Source: Clytia hemisphaerica
Taxonomy: Eukaryota; Cnidaria; Hydrozoa; Leptothecata; Clytiidae
Length of the DNA stretch: 64,000 nt
Reading direction: 5' to 3'
Assembly: GCA_902728285.1 (NCBI GenBank)
Contig: CACVBU010001026.1
Location: 62,001 to 126,000, forward strand
Below the pieces are notes generated by a model. The model searched no databases. It was not told the origin of the DNA and was given only the letters and a program-made list of their open reading frames with translations. Shown here piece after piece: positions 45,676 through 57,376 of this stretch; the first letter of the stretch is position 1, and every line of letters begins with the position of its first letter. A program made the translations under genes and the position numbers.

Positions 45676-47993
45676 TCATGTTTGGGGGTAGTCGATATTA
45701 ATACAAGCGATGATGTTGTCGAATGGCTGGTCAAGTCCGTACCAATCTCTGTAATAAAACAAGACAGTCAATAGTTAACAGAGTTTATTTAAATTATTTT
45801 TGGATAAAATAAAGGCTTTGTATTAGCTTAAGTAACTCTGTCTCAGATTGGGCATATATTTCATATTAGACCAGAGTCGGCATATTGTCTTTTTTCGCTG
45901 AGATAAACAAATATTTTGAATTTTCTTGGTTTTCGATCGAAAATTGCTAAACATCTGTGTCTATTCAATACAAAATAGCTTGTAATTTAAAAAAGCTGAG
46001 TTAGCAAACGAAAACTTTACATAACAAAACAAAACCTTTAAACATAATTTCTAAAAACTATTAAATTTTTAGTTACCTCCACATGAACTCGTCCATGTAA
46101 CTTTGAAGATCAACACGCCTGATCCCTTTCATAGCCTTGATTTTCAATTTGAAGCGGTTCCAATATGACTCTATATTCTAAAAATATAAGAAATAGGTTT
46201 CTAACGAAATAATCTTAACTTGATTTATGTAAAGTTATAGCTCCAAAAAGCTGGCCCGTTTCGCCCATCTTTGCCATTTTAACTCTAGCTTGTTGGTCTG
46301 TAACTTTTGATCCGTTCAGAAATATATGAGAAATTTGAAGACAAATTTCAAACTTCTAAAGAGTAGTAATTATCGCTTACCTGCGTGTGAGCCCCTGTTT
46401 GAGGATCTACAAAGTGGTACGTATGGTTAACCGTGTCATGGCCAATACAATTTGGAACGAATTGTGGGAGATTGATGTATGCCCTCCATTCGTCGCTATG
46501 GATAATGCTGTTGGCATTTAGGACACGATTGATCACCCCAGTCAAAACAGCGCGATTCCTCCTTGGTACAATTTCCATATATCCTTTGGCGGGTACAAAC
46601 CTCGTATCGGCCAAGCCAAAAACCCATACCGGATTTTGGGCAACGCGTCCTACTCCAGCCTAAAAATGAAAATAATACTTGTTTATGCATGTTTAAAGAC
46701 TCTCAAGGCGCACACTATTTTATAAGAACGGATAAAATTTGGTCGAGACTCGGCGCTGTTCTTGACTTTTCGAGACTTTTAGAAATCTTCTCAAATTTTC
46801 AAATCATCGAGAATAATAAAATTCCAAACAACGTTGGATATCTAAATCTTCTGATATCCTTAAAATTTTAAAATTTTATGAACTACACGGGTGTTTAAAA
46901 AAAAACGGAAAAACTTTTTGATGTTATTTTAAAAGAAAATTTGTCGTTTTTCTTCATAACTTTTGAACGAATAAAGCAAATTTAAAAACTCAAAATTTAA
47001 GTTAGCCTAACAAATTAAGTCGATAGCATTTGTAAAAATTTTTTCACAACTTTTCAAACTTGTTCCGTTTTTTTAACACCCGGTACCTTACAGCTCAAAA
47101 TCAATTGATCAAATTATACCCTTCGTCTGTGATGAAACTGGCTTTCGTCAATTTGAACGACAAAATTTGCGCCACCACCACCAACCCGGATGGGGTTCCT
47201 TTGAAGATCATTTTGACACACTCTTCTTAACTTTTGAAACATTTGAATTACATGGTCCTTGTTGATTCGCACAATATTGACTACTTTCACGCAGCTTATC
47301 TTCTTCGACCACAAATATATAATTAAAAAAAATGTCCGGTAGCGAATTTCTTTTCCAGTCTGAGAAGATTGTATCATCCCTGATTCGCAGTGCTTTCCGA
47401 CATGGTCGGTTGCATCTCCTGAAAATGTACCATAAAATTTTCCAATTCTAATCCAAAATCTTAAAATCCTTGTATAGTCTGTCTCAAAATTATGTGGACA
47501 CTTTATTTGTTTTGATATTATCTCAGCACCCATTCATTCTATATTAAATAGTTATACACCGTTGGAAAGATAATTTTATGCAGAATATTTTAATAGATTT
47601 AAAATTTTTTGAAATTTGAAAAATGGAGATGAAAAGTGAAGAAGAAAAAATGAAGATTTTTTCTACTGATTTAGAAATCATGAAGTACTGTAATACTTTT
47701 TAGAATATTTAAACTTTGCTGATTTCAAATCTGTGCTCAGTCTGAAATGGCTAAAATAGACCAATAAAATACTAAACCAAAAATAAAAAATAAAAATAGT
47801 CTTACCAGCGCCAACCATCAGTGCATCTTGCATCTCTTTCCATGTGCATTGGATTTCGGCAATTTGGACAATCTTTTGGCACAGAAATCAAACTTCTAGC
47901 TTGCAGAAAGTGAATAATTGCCGCCTTATCACGACCAAAAAGTAGGGCACCCCATCTTTGCATGAATCCCCGATGTACTGCATTCGCTGCCAT
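45676..47993 (-). pseudogene. Merlin / ISXO2-like transposase, 5 exons, one frameshift
   Basis: Exons on the minus strand: 47993-47806, 47418-47120, 46659-46381, 46177-46077 and 45748-45676. Borders are GT-AG. The N-terminus has a zinc ribbon (CPNC at 42-45, then C57, C65, C69) with the typical WRC context, spanning the exon 1/2 join. Exon 2 ends with VQIDESQF (first catalytic Asp), exon 3 has PVWVFGLADTRFVP and IHSDEWRAY (second catalytic Asp), exon 4 has ESYWNRFK (probable final catalytic Glu) and DEFMWR. This is the IS1595/ISXO2 transposase order. Exon 2 carries one extra base in a run of eight T (A at 47325-47332 on +): dropping one restores the frame from zinc ribbon to catalytic core. 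So it is a single-hit pseudogene, or the run is a sequencing error. An inverted-repeat element sits in intron 2. Confidence 0.85.
46887..47084. mobile_element. Inverted-repeat element in transposase intron 2
   Basis: Ends ACGGGTGTTTAAAAAAAAAC then GGAA, and TTCCGTTTTTTTAACACCCG. About 200 bases with no coding capacity. Confidence 0.65.
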
Positions 47994-48169
47994 TATGTTA
48001 CCGTGATACTACTTGAACAAATTACTAGATCCCAATTACTAGTTCAAAAATCCACTACATGCAAATAAATAGTAATTTTCGAATCCTGGGAATCCTCAAA
48101 TCATTAAGCCTGGTAACTAGTAAAATCGTTTACTATTGTTTATCGTGTAAATAAGTTGGGCGTTTCGCA

Positions 48170-48231
48170 CGTCTTCGTTGTTGATGTTCAAGTGTTATGC
48201 GAAATTTTCGACTTTTAAGTCGTCTTGTTGA
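48170..48231. repeat. Sequence shared with the LINE fragment at 13253-13311
   Basis: GTCTTCGTTGTTGATGTTCA and ATGCGAAATTTTCGACTTTT match the reverse complement of 13253-13311 with few differences. It may be a scrap of the same LINE inside the Merlin element. Confidence 0.65.
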
Positions 48232-48304
48232 ATTAGGGATCAATATTTTCTTGGACAAATCCTTTTATAGGTAGAGTCTGAACGAACATTTTAAACAATC
48301 GTAA

Positions 48305-49870
48305 CCTTGCGTCAATTGTTAAACAGATTCGGGTGAATCGTTAAACAGATTCGGGCGAATCGTTAAACAGATTCGGGTGAATCGTTAAACAGTTTCGGGT
48401 CAATTGCTAAACAGTCTTGGGTGAATTGGTAAACAGTTTCGGGTGAATCGTTAAACAGTTTTGGGTGAATCGTTAAACAGTTTCGGGTGAATCGTTAAAC
48501 AATCTTGGGTCAATTGTTAAACAGTCTTGGGTCAATTGTTAAACAGGTTCGGGTAAATCGTTAAACAGTTTCGGGTGAATCGTTAAACAGTTTCGGGTAA
48601 ATCGTTAAACAGTTTCGGGTGAATCGTTAAACAGTCTTGGGTCAATTGTTAAACAGTTTCGGGTCAATTGTTAAACAGTTTCGGGTAAATTGTTAAACAG
48701 TCTTGGGTGAAGCGTTAAACAGTCTTGGGTGAATTGTTAAACAGTTTCGGGTGAATCGTTAAACAGTTTCGGGTGAATCGTTAAACAGTCTTGGGTCAAT
48801 TGTTAAACAGTTTCGGGTAAATCGTTAAACAGTTTCAGGTGAATCGTTAAACAGTCTTGGGTCAATTGTTAAACAGTTTCGGGTCAATTGTTAAACAGTT
48901 TCGGGTAAATTGTTAAACAGTCTTGGGTGAAGCGTTAAACAGTCTTGGGTGAATTGTTAAACAGTTTCGGGTGAATCGTTAAACAGTTTCGGGTGAATCG
49001 TTAAACAGTCTTGGGTCAATTGTTAAACAGTTTCGGGTAAATCGTTAAACAGTTTCGGGTGAATCGTTAAACAGTCTTGGGTCAATTGTTAAACAGTTTC
49101 GGGTCAATTGTTAAACAGTTTCGGGTAAATTGTTAAACAGTCTTGGGTGAAGCGTTAAAACAGTCTTGGGTGAATTGTTAAACAGTTTCGGGTGAATCGT
49201 TTTAAACAGTTTCGGTCAATTGTTAAAGTCTTGGTGAATTGTTTAAACAGTTTCGGGTGAATCGTTAAACAGTTTCGGGTCAATTGTTAAACAGTCTTGG
49301 GTCAATTGTTGAACAGTTTCGGGTGAATTGTTAAACAGTTTCGGGTCAATTGTTAAACAGTCTTGGGTGAATCGTTAAACAGTTTCGGGTCAATTGTTAA
49401 ACAGTCTTGGGTCAATTGTTGAACAGTTTCGGGTGAATTGTTAAACAGTCTTGGGTGAATCGTTAAACAGTTTCGGGTCAATTGTTAAACAGTCTTGGGT
49501 CAATTGTTGAACAGTCTTGGGTCAATTGTTAAACAGTCTTGGGTCAATTGTTGAACAGTTTCGGGTGAATTGTTAAACAGTCTTGGGTCAATTGTTAAAC
49601 AGTCTTGGGTCAATTGTTAAACAGTCTTGGGTCAATTGTTAAACAGTCTTGGGTCAATTGTTGAACAGTTTCGGGTGAATTGTTAAACAGTCTTGGGTCA
49701 ATTGTTAAACAGTCTTGGGTCAATTCTTAATCTGGTGAAGGGCAGATCGTTGAACAGATGGGCAGATTCTTTATCTGGAGGGGAGTACATTCTTTATCAG
49801 GTTTGGGGCAGATGCTTAATCAGAAAGGCAGATTCTTTAACAGTCTTGGGTCAATCGTTAAACAGTCTTG
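48305..49870. repeat. Right 22-bp tandem array of the Merlin element
   Basis: The reverse complement of the left array: CAGTCTTGGGTCAATTGTTAAA and CAGTTTCGGGTGAATCG variants, roughly 70 units, about twice the left array. Between about 48630 and 49160 a ten-unit block repeats three times: the rare GGTGAAGCG variant recurs at 48707, 48927 and 49147, exactly 220 bases apart. The array ends in the same varied CAGATTCTTTATCTGG region as the left arm. Confidence 0.9.
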
Positions 49871-50004
49871 GGAGAATTCTTTAACAGTTTTAAGTGCCTT
49901 TTTCAATAAATCTGGTCAGTAAAATCGTCGTTGGGCACATTCTTTATCTGGCTCGAAAACTGATAAAGAATTCAACCAGCGCCCACGGAAACCTTACCTG
50001 ATCC

Positions 50005-50694
50005 GAAGAACTAAAAGAGATTTTTCGAAAATAATAGTTTTAGTGTATTATCTTCGTTAAATGTGACATTTATGCAAATGTTTATCTTTATATGATAACT
50101 AAAACTCGAATTATGCAAAGAAACGAGTCAAAGTTTCCCCGATTTTTCATACTTCCAGGACCAGATCGCTGTGCAATAGGTAATCAAGCCTCCCTCAAAA
50201 TCCTGATTATTGATTGCCTATCGATTATCGAGACCAATCGATATTCAATCCATCGGTTGGGCATCGATTGGAAAAAAATATTGATTATATCGAATGGGAA
50301 GGTCTGGATTAAATTAGAAATGGTTGCTTTACAAAAAATAATTTCTACATTTTTTCGACTTGTCCGACTTAGGATTTATGTTTTGAAGGTGGTTTTGTCG
50401 GGGCGACGCTAATGGAACATATTATTGATTGTTGCCTAGCGAAACGTGTTTTTTTGGACTTAGCTTTCAGCTAACTCAACTTTCTTCATAGTATTATACT
50501 CTTGGGTTCCTAATAAAACCCAAATTAATTTATGTTAATGTTTACTTTTAATGTTAACCGACTAACCCTACCTTTTGAGTAGTTTGGCGCGCAAAACAAC
50601 AAATCTTTTTTACTACTATTTTATTTTAGTCCTTTGTATAATTTTAAAGTTTGTCATCCTATAGAATGCAATAATCATCAATTTTTATTTTCAG
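50005..50694. other. Spacer before the tnp2 transposase exons
   Basis: A 106-codon open frame at 50092-50412 (+) contains repeats of ATCGATT-type words and looks non-coding. The missing first exon of the transposase downstream could be here but was not identified. Confidence 0.35.
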
Positions 50695-53600
50695 ATGTGA
50701 GACAAGGACATGATGACAATTCAAAACGCAAAGTAAGTAATAATGGATTTCAAAAGTTATTACTCTATACTACTTGGGGTAAAAATTGAGAGATACCAGA
50801 CACAGGAAATTTTGAATTAATCGGACATTTTTACCTGCACTTTTTAAGATCTTCAAATATTGTTTTTTAAAGTACTTAATATAACCACACATATCCTGAA
50901 ACAACTAAAAAAAAAAGACATAGGTTTTCTATTTTGTAGGGAGATTCACACAAAACTCCTACACAAATCAAGTGTTTTTCTTTTTAATTGTTTTTAACAA
51001 CTTAAAAGTCATTAAATTGTTCACGACATTCACAATTGAACTATTTTATTGTCTCTCATTAATAGCAACAGAGTAAAAGTAAAAAATAAAAGTCAAATTT
51101 CTAAAAGAAAATCAAACAAAAATTCTACCATTGTATGATACCGTGGTATATCAGGAATTGTTCAATGACTGTTTTGCCTACTGGTATATAATAATCAAAA
51201 TTATATCCACATGGGGGAACTCAAAAATCAGCTTTGAGCACAAAAACCTGCAGGACACCATCTTTTTACAGAAATATTTTTATCCATGATAATTTTGTCT
51301 TACTTTAAAGCATTACATTTTGTTTTAGCATGATGTTATGGCTCCAGAAGAAAATTTTAATGATAATGGAAATGATGACCCAATGAGTGAAGAATCATCA
51401 GATACGGTATGTATTTTTGAATTGTTCGAAAGTTTATCAATTGCTTTTAAAAATTTACTCTGTTATGAGATATAAGGTCTGTCAAAGAGTTCAATACCTG
51501 CTTCTTTTACAGAGGGCTGAGAATGAGAAATGTCACAAAAAAGATATTGCAAAAATAACTTAACTTATATGCAATAAGTAAAGGCAAAAATAGAGCAAAT
51601 GATCTTGTAATATCAATGATTTCTTCTTATTTACAGGACGATACTCCAGATCACAGAATTGATGCAGAAGTTTTGGATGATACTGATTCGTGTGACGAAT
51701 TTGAAGATACCCCTCAAAACGAATCAATTATTTTTGATGATGGAAACGAAAAAATCATTATTATGCTTATGTACCAACTTTTTGCCCTTCAAACAACATA
51801 CTCAATTTCAGACAATGTTATGGGGATCTTGTTGAAATTGTTCCACTCGTTTTTGACACAATTGAAGTCGCATGACGGTGTTGATGATAAATTGGAAAGG
51901 ACAATTGAGTTGTTTCCTTCAAGCCTCTTCCTTGCTAAAAAGAAGATTAACTTAGAAAATAATTCTTTCGTTAAGTATGTTAGCTGTGGAAAATGCCACT
52001 CTATATACAAGCCAGAAGACTGCTATTACGAAAAAGATGGTAAAAGAGAAAGTCACTGTTGTACCCACGTTCCATATCCTGACCATCCTCAAGCACGCTT
52101 TAGAGAGCCATGTGGCGAAACACTGATGAAATCTGTTTCAAGTGGTGATGGTAAAAAGAATTATCTTCATCCAAAAAGGTTATATTGTTATCAACCCTTA
52201 AAACAGTCTCTACAGAACCTGATTAGTAGGAATGATCTTAGAGAAAAACTTTTGGGTGGCCCATCAAAAGGTCCCGAAGGCGTTTTGTTTGACACCATTG
52301 ATGGCAAGTTTTGGAAAGAATTTAAAGACAATAATGGGGAAATTTACTTCAAAGACCCTCGAAACCTTGGAGCCATTTTAAATATAGACTGGTTTCAACC
52401 ATTTGACGGTGTGGAGTATAGCTGTGGAGTCATATATATGGCACTCCTTAATCTTCCAAGAGAGTTGAGGTTTCGATGGGAGAACATAACAACTGTTGGC
52501 ATCATCCCTGGCCCAAACGAACCTTCACTCAATGTCAACAGTTATGTCAAACCTCTTGTCGACGATTTGCTGACGCTTTGGCAAGGAGATATGTTTGAGG
52601 AGAAAGAATCTAGAGCTATGTACAAGTTCGCTCTTTGTTGTGTATCTTCTGACCTTCCAGCTACAAGAAAATTATGTGGTTTTGTTTCATACAATGCAAA
52701 ACAAGGTATAAATCATAGAAATTTAGTATGCGCATTTGCTTTTGTTTTATCCATTTCATTTTGCGGAAAGGAGTCTGACCCCCCTTGTTAAATGATCTCC
52801 CCTTCTTGACATCCCCAACTTTTTAAAATGTCTATCCCCAAGGGTTTTGTGCTAAATTTTCAAAAATACATAGTGTATAGTGCGATCTGCTAATCCCCTT
52901 CTCGCTGCTACCCCCTTCTTAAAATCAATCCTCTGTTTTCTCTATATATTTGTTTATGGTAAAAGGGAGGGAAACAGTAAAGAAAAACGAAGTCTGGTAA
53001 ATATAATACCACTTTTTTAGGGAAATAAAAGTAACAGTGCTGGAAAATAATCTACAATATATGTGGGGCTTACTTAAACGATCCCCCTTCCTTGCTACCC
53101 CCTTTTTAATTAAATTTTCTGAAGGTGTTATCCCCCCTTAAGAAAGGGTGATTCGAACTATGCATTTAAATTTTTTATATGCTCATGTTAGTGTTGAAAT
53201 CTTTTTGATTTATTATAAACAAATATTGTAAAACTTCAATCGATTTTTTATAAAAGCGTCATCAATTATAGGCTGGGGTTAGGGTTTATGGGTAATGGTT
53301 TTTCTTGTGGTCCAAGTATTGAAATCATAAAATCATTTTAAACTGGTGTGCTTTCTACTGGACCTCATTAACATTCAGGCGTAATAGTAATACAACGTTG
53401 ACGCATATAAATCATTTTTACTCGCGTACTCAACCATCACTGGATCATTATTAATCTGATTTTAAATCTTAAATTGTTAGAGAACATCTCCACAGCTAGA
53501 ATGAAGCTACGTTTTTCTCTTTTCTTAATATTGTAGGTTGTAGTAAATGTTTTAAACAATTCGAACACGATGGTCCTGTGGGAACTACTAAAACTGACTA

Positions 53601-55268
53601 TTCTGGCTTCGACGAAGAGAACTGGACTGAGAGGGACCCTAAAGAACATGTCAGGTTGGCGTTCAAACACAAAGCGGCGAAAACACTAGCTGAAGCAAAA
53701 GAAACAGAACGTGATTATGGTGTTAGATTTTCTGAATTGTGTCGTCTACCGTATTACGATCCGGTTCGTTGTCACCTCATCGATCCAATGCATTGTCTCC
53801 TCCTAGGTGTAGCCAAGAACACGTTGAAAATCTGGATAAAAGTTAGTATAATTCTCATTACTTCCTTTACTATAAGGACAAGCAACTTGTCTTGCAGGTT
53901 TGAAATTGCCCAGTATTGGTCTCATATTTAAAACAGCTTTCCTCATCACCACCATTTCAAGTTGATTTATTCATAAATTTACGCGGAACAAACAATTTTA
54001 CAGTTTTCCAGCGCTGGAAATGGAGTTTTCACACCCGTGGGATCTGATGACTTTTTCCTGTGAATGAGACAAGGGTGCTATCAATGTTTCTCATTCAGGA
54101 ATGAGACAAGGGTGTGGTCAATGTTTCTCATTCAGGAATGAGACAAGGGTGCTATCAATGTTTCTCATTCAGGAATGAGACAAGGGTGTTATCCGATGAG
54201 TACAAAACATGGGTGTTGTACGTGTCATTGTTTGTTTTGAAAGATCTTCTTCCTAAAGCTCATTACAATATGTGGCAAGATTTTGTACGTGCTTGCCAGC
54301 TATTGATCAAGCCCTACATTATCGTCGAGGATGTCGAAGAGGCCCACAAATTGCTAAAGTCTTTCAACGAGAACTTCGAAAAAGTCATCGGTCCTGATAA
54401 ATGCGTCCCAAACATGCACATGATGATGCACATAAAAGGCTGTATTTTAGATTTTGGGCCAGTATATGCATTTTGGTGTTATTCATTCGAGCGTTTCAAT
54501 GGTAAACTAGGTGAATACCAAACTAACAACAAGAGCATTACGATGCAACTAATGCGACAATTTCTGGACAATCATTCCATTGTCACTGCCTACCAAAAGC
54601 TTGATATAGATGATATTCCGTCCTTTGAAGAGTTGAAGCTGATCTCCAACGTTGACGAAAATTTGAAGCATCTGGTAGCACTTTGCAGCTCTAGAGTCGG
54701 CATAGTCGATATTTCCTCATTGCTGTTATCAAACCATTCTACTTTTCTCTCTGGAGCGAAATTCCGTCGCATCCGTAAAGATGACGCCGAATGCATCGCA
54801 GAATATCTTAAAGCTGTGTTTTCTACTGATGATCTATCAATTGAGCGCATCGTTCAAAGCTACTCACGAATAAAAGTTGGTAGGGATGTAATAGCTGTTT
54901 CGAGTTACAGAAGAAATGATAACCGCAATCAATTCATTTTTATTTCGTATCAAAATCAAAATCACCCTGGATTTGTTACAGATATTGTCGATATCCCTGT
55001 TAACATTTCTGGAAATGAGTTTCACATCCCTTTTTTTCAAATGAGTCTTTTTAACACTCACCAGTATAAGAACTTTTATGGAGAAGACTGTCCTATGAAA
55101 ATTTGGAACACCACCATTATGACAGAAATCTTTGTCCCTGTAGTGGCCATGAAAGGAAAATGTGTTGTCATTAAAGACGATTGTAAGTTTGATCGTATAC
55201 CAATAGCAAATGGCCGAGTGGCTAGAGCTAACTTTGAAGATAACGTTTATTTTGTATTAGAAATGTAG
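50695..55268 (+). CDS. tnp2/Plavaka-type (CACTA-like) transposase, probably incomplete
   Basis: Exons: 50695-50732, 51329-51406, 51637-52705, 53537-53841, and a last exon from about 54173 to the TAG at 55266-55268. The first four join in phase. An acidic N-terminal part is followed by a Cys-rich block (CGKCHSIYKPEDC), VGIIPGPNEPSLN, KPLVDDLLTLW, the zinc-like GCSKCFKQF, LPYYDPVRCHLIDPMHCLLL, and in the last exon FWCYSFERFNGKLGEYQTNN. This order matches tnp2-family transposases, best the Plavaka branch found in animals and fungi. The segment usually joining DPMH to the last part is missing, phases of exons 4 and 5 do not join, and a four-fold 37-bp repeat lies exactly there, so the copy may be broken. 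The start codon lies upstream and was not found. Confidence 0.75.
52765..53150. mobile_element. C-rich repeat element in a transposase intron
   Basis: Words such as CCCCTTCTTGACATCCCC, CTACCCCCTTCTTAAAAT and CTTGCTACCCCCTTTTTA recur, with a weakly inverted pair at the ends (GACCCCCCTTGTTAA against CCCCCCTTAAGAAAGGG). Probably another short element with private internal repeats; borders are uncertain. Confidence 0.4.
54062..54198. repeat. 37-bp tandem repeat carrying a splice acceptor, four copies
   Basis: Units start at 54062, 54099, 54136 and 54173 (GAATGAGACAAGGGTGCTAT, then CAATGTTTCTCATTCAG). Each unit ends TTTCTCATTCAG, a good 3' splice site. The last unit opens the final transposase exon, so the acceptor has been multiplied. 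Confidence 0.85.
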
Positions 55269-56310
55269 ATTTTAATAGTAGATAGATATAGGCTAAGAAT
55301 TTAAGCCAAATTTTGATAGTTTAAACTGACGAAATTTTTTTTTTTCGTACTTTGAGCAGCTTGGAGGCCTACTTTTTTCATAAAAAGCCTGCAATTCATA
55401 GAGAGAAGCTCTCATTTCAAATGGAAAAATTCATCGGAAATGAAATTATACCTCTTTTATTTAACTTACTTTCTGAGCGAATCAAGTTACTGGTCCGTAT
55501 TAATCTTTGTGGTAACTTGGCAATAAAACCCGTCAATAGCTATTATAAATATCGGAAATCATGTTTTGTCAAAGTTAAAAAAAAATTCGGAACAAACCCT
55601 TTTTATTGACTCTGTCTAATGCACGTATCCATTTTCATTTCACTGATGTGACCCTTCTCGCAGGATCGATGGAACCCCCTCTCCCCACTGGAAAAATTGG
55701 CCAAAATATCGTTCTCGTAGAAAGCTGTACTTTCTTTTACTTTCCGGTGGGAAAGTATCAAATAACCCTCCCTACAAAATATCGTGTTATTTTTTCATTC
55801 CTACTGTGTTTTTTGACTTGAAAACAATGGAATTCATAACTCCTCAGCCATAAAAACACGAGGATATCAAGCTCCAATCAATCCCTATCAAGTAATCTTT
55901 TATTTTCACCACCCCTCCCCAACTGCTGAAGTCCTTCCTATTCTGTGAGAAGGGGATGTATTAATACATTGTTTTTTTTTTTGTATTATATATAAAAGAT
56001 GGAAAGATATAGAAATTTCGTTTTCATTTTTAATTCACTTCGAAAAATAGATTTTAAACTATACCATACCATGTTTTTTAGAAGATTCACTTCTTTCTGT
56101 TTCTGTGTACGCAATCAACAAAATCATTTTAACTTTTCACATCTAATTTCTTTGACTCATCTTTCGAAATCGTTTAATTGTTTGGAATATTTCGTTTAAA
56201 TTTTGAGCAAGTTCCATGTCTATCATGCCCCTATAGGGCGTTTGAACGCTAGAATTTTTCAAAATAGCGAATTAAAGAGGTATTTAATCGATTCGATTAC
56301 TTATTTGCAG
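55269..56310. other. 3' flank of the tnp2 transposase
   Basis: No gene recognised. Near 55675-55750 the words CCCACTGGAAAAATTGGCCA and TTTCCGGTGGGAAAG resemble debris near 20250-20300 and 27520-27560. CACTG-like words might mark a transposon end, but no matching left tip was found. Confidence 0.35.
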
Positions 56311-57376
56311 GTCTTGAGTAGAAGAAAGCATTTGGTAAAAGTAAACCAAGCAAAATCCAACATGGATAGTGTATTAAGTGGAATACCACAAGGAAGTGTC
56401 TTGGGCCCTCTACTCTTTGTACTGTACATAAATGATCTGCCTGACAAGGTGATTTCGGATCTGCTACTTTTCGCAGATGATACAAAGATCTTCAAAGAGG
56501 TAGTTTCAGTCCATGACTCCCTTGCCATACAAAGTGATATAGACACACTCGAAAAATGGTCCATTGATTGGCTATTACAGTTCCATCCGGATAAATGTCA
56601 CGTTCTTACAATCGGCAAATTCGTAAATATAAAACACGCTCATCCGTATCGTCTTGGTGATATTCAGCTTGAGCACGTATTTGAACAAAAAGACCTGGGT
56701 TATTGGTTGATGCTGAATTGACATTTGAAGACCATATAGCCAATCAAGTAAAAAAAGCCAACTCAATGCTTGGTGTCATCAAACGAGGTTTCACCAACTT
56801 AACTCCAGAGATCCCCCGCACACTATACTCAACATTTGTCCGACCACACCTTGAGTACGCACAATCAGTTTGGTCACCAAGATTACGTAAACGCGTCAAC
56901 TTACTCGAGGGAGTGCAAAGACGTGCAACAAGATTGGTCCCAACGTACCGCAGCCTTTCATATGGTGATAGGCTCAAAATTCTCGGCTTACCAACACTCG
57001 AATTTCGAAGACGATTTTGTGATATGGTACAGGTTTACAAACACCTCCACTACTACGATAAAACAACAATACCTGACAAGTTGACTAAACGTCCGCGTCC
57101 AAATCGAAGACACCCCCTTGAGCTTCTACCTAACTTCGCAAATGACGGTTTCCACGGACCTCAAACGAAATCCTTTTATTACAGATGTGTGCCAACCTGG
57201 AATAGACTGCCGAGAAATGTCGTTTCAGCAAAGTCTATAAAGACCTTCAAAGAAAACCTCAAAGATGCATGGGAAAACCATCCCTCAAAATACGATTCAA
57301 GAATAGTGTAAAATAAGATCGGTTAGAGGCCCACTGTGAGCCTAGCTTGTAAATCTGTATAATAATAATAATAATG
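56311..57376 (+). pseudogene. 5'-truncated LINE, same family as 7961-12250
   Basis: Starts inside the RT domain (VLSRRKHLVKVNQAKSNMDS) and continues through GIPQGSVLGPLLFVLYINDL and FADDTKIFKE. A frameshift near 56698 moves to the frame that runs 56703-57311, ending in SLSYGDRLKILGLPTLEFRR, PTWNRLPRNVVSAKSIKTFK and a stop. The tail is (AAT)n at 57358-57376. Motif by motif it parallels the ORF2 at 8035-9164. Five-prime truncation is the usual result of incomplete target-primed reverse transcription. Confidence 0.88.

Larger units (their letters stand above)
44037..50004. mobile_element. Merlin (IS1595-like) transposon with satellite-rich inverted arms
   Basis: The outer tips are inverted: GGATCAGGTAAGGTTTCCGT, GGCGCTGGTTGAATTCTTTA on the left, mirrored at 49960-50004. 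The inversion continues through CAGATAAAGAAT blocks and then into tandem arrays (44158-44985; 48305-49870), one the reverse of the other. Between them, on the minus strand, is the five-exon transposase gene. Merlin is the eukaryotic relative of IS1016/IS1595. I could not assign a target duplication. Total about 6 kb. Confidence 0.8.

Noticed and set aside
44158-49870. CRISPR-like array
   Set aside because: The 22-bp repeats are contiguous with no unique spacers, and the DNA is from an animal.
50092-50412. 106-residue frame
   Set aside because: Built partly on repeated ATCGATT words, no family, and not connected by phase to the transposase exons.
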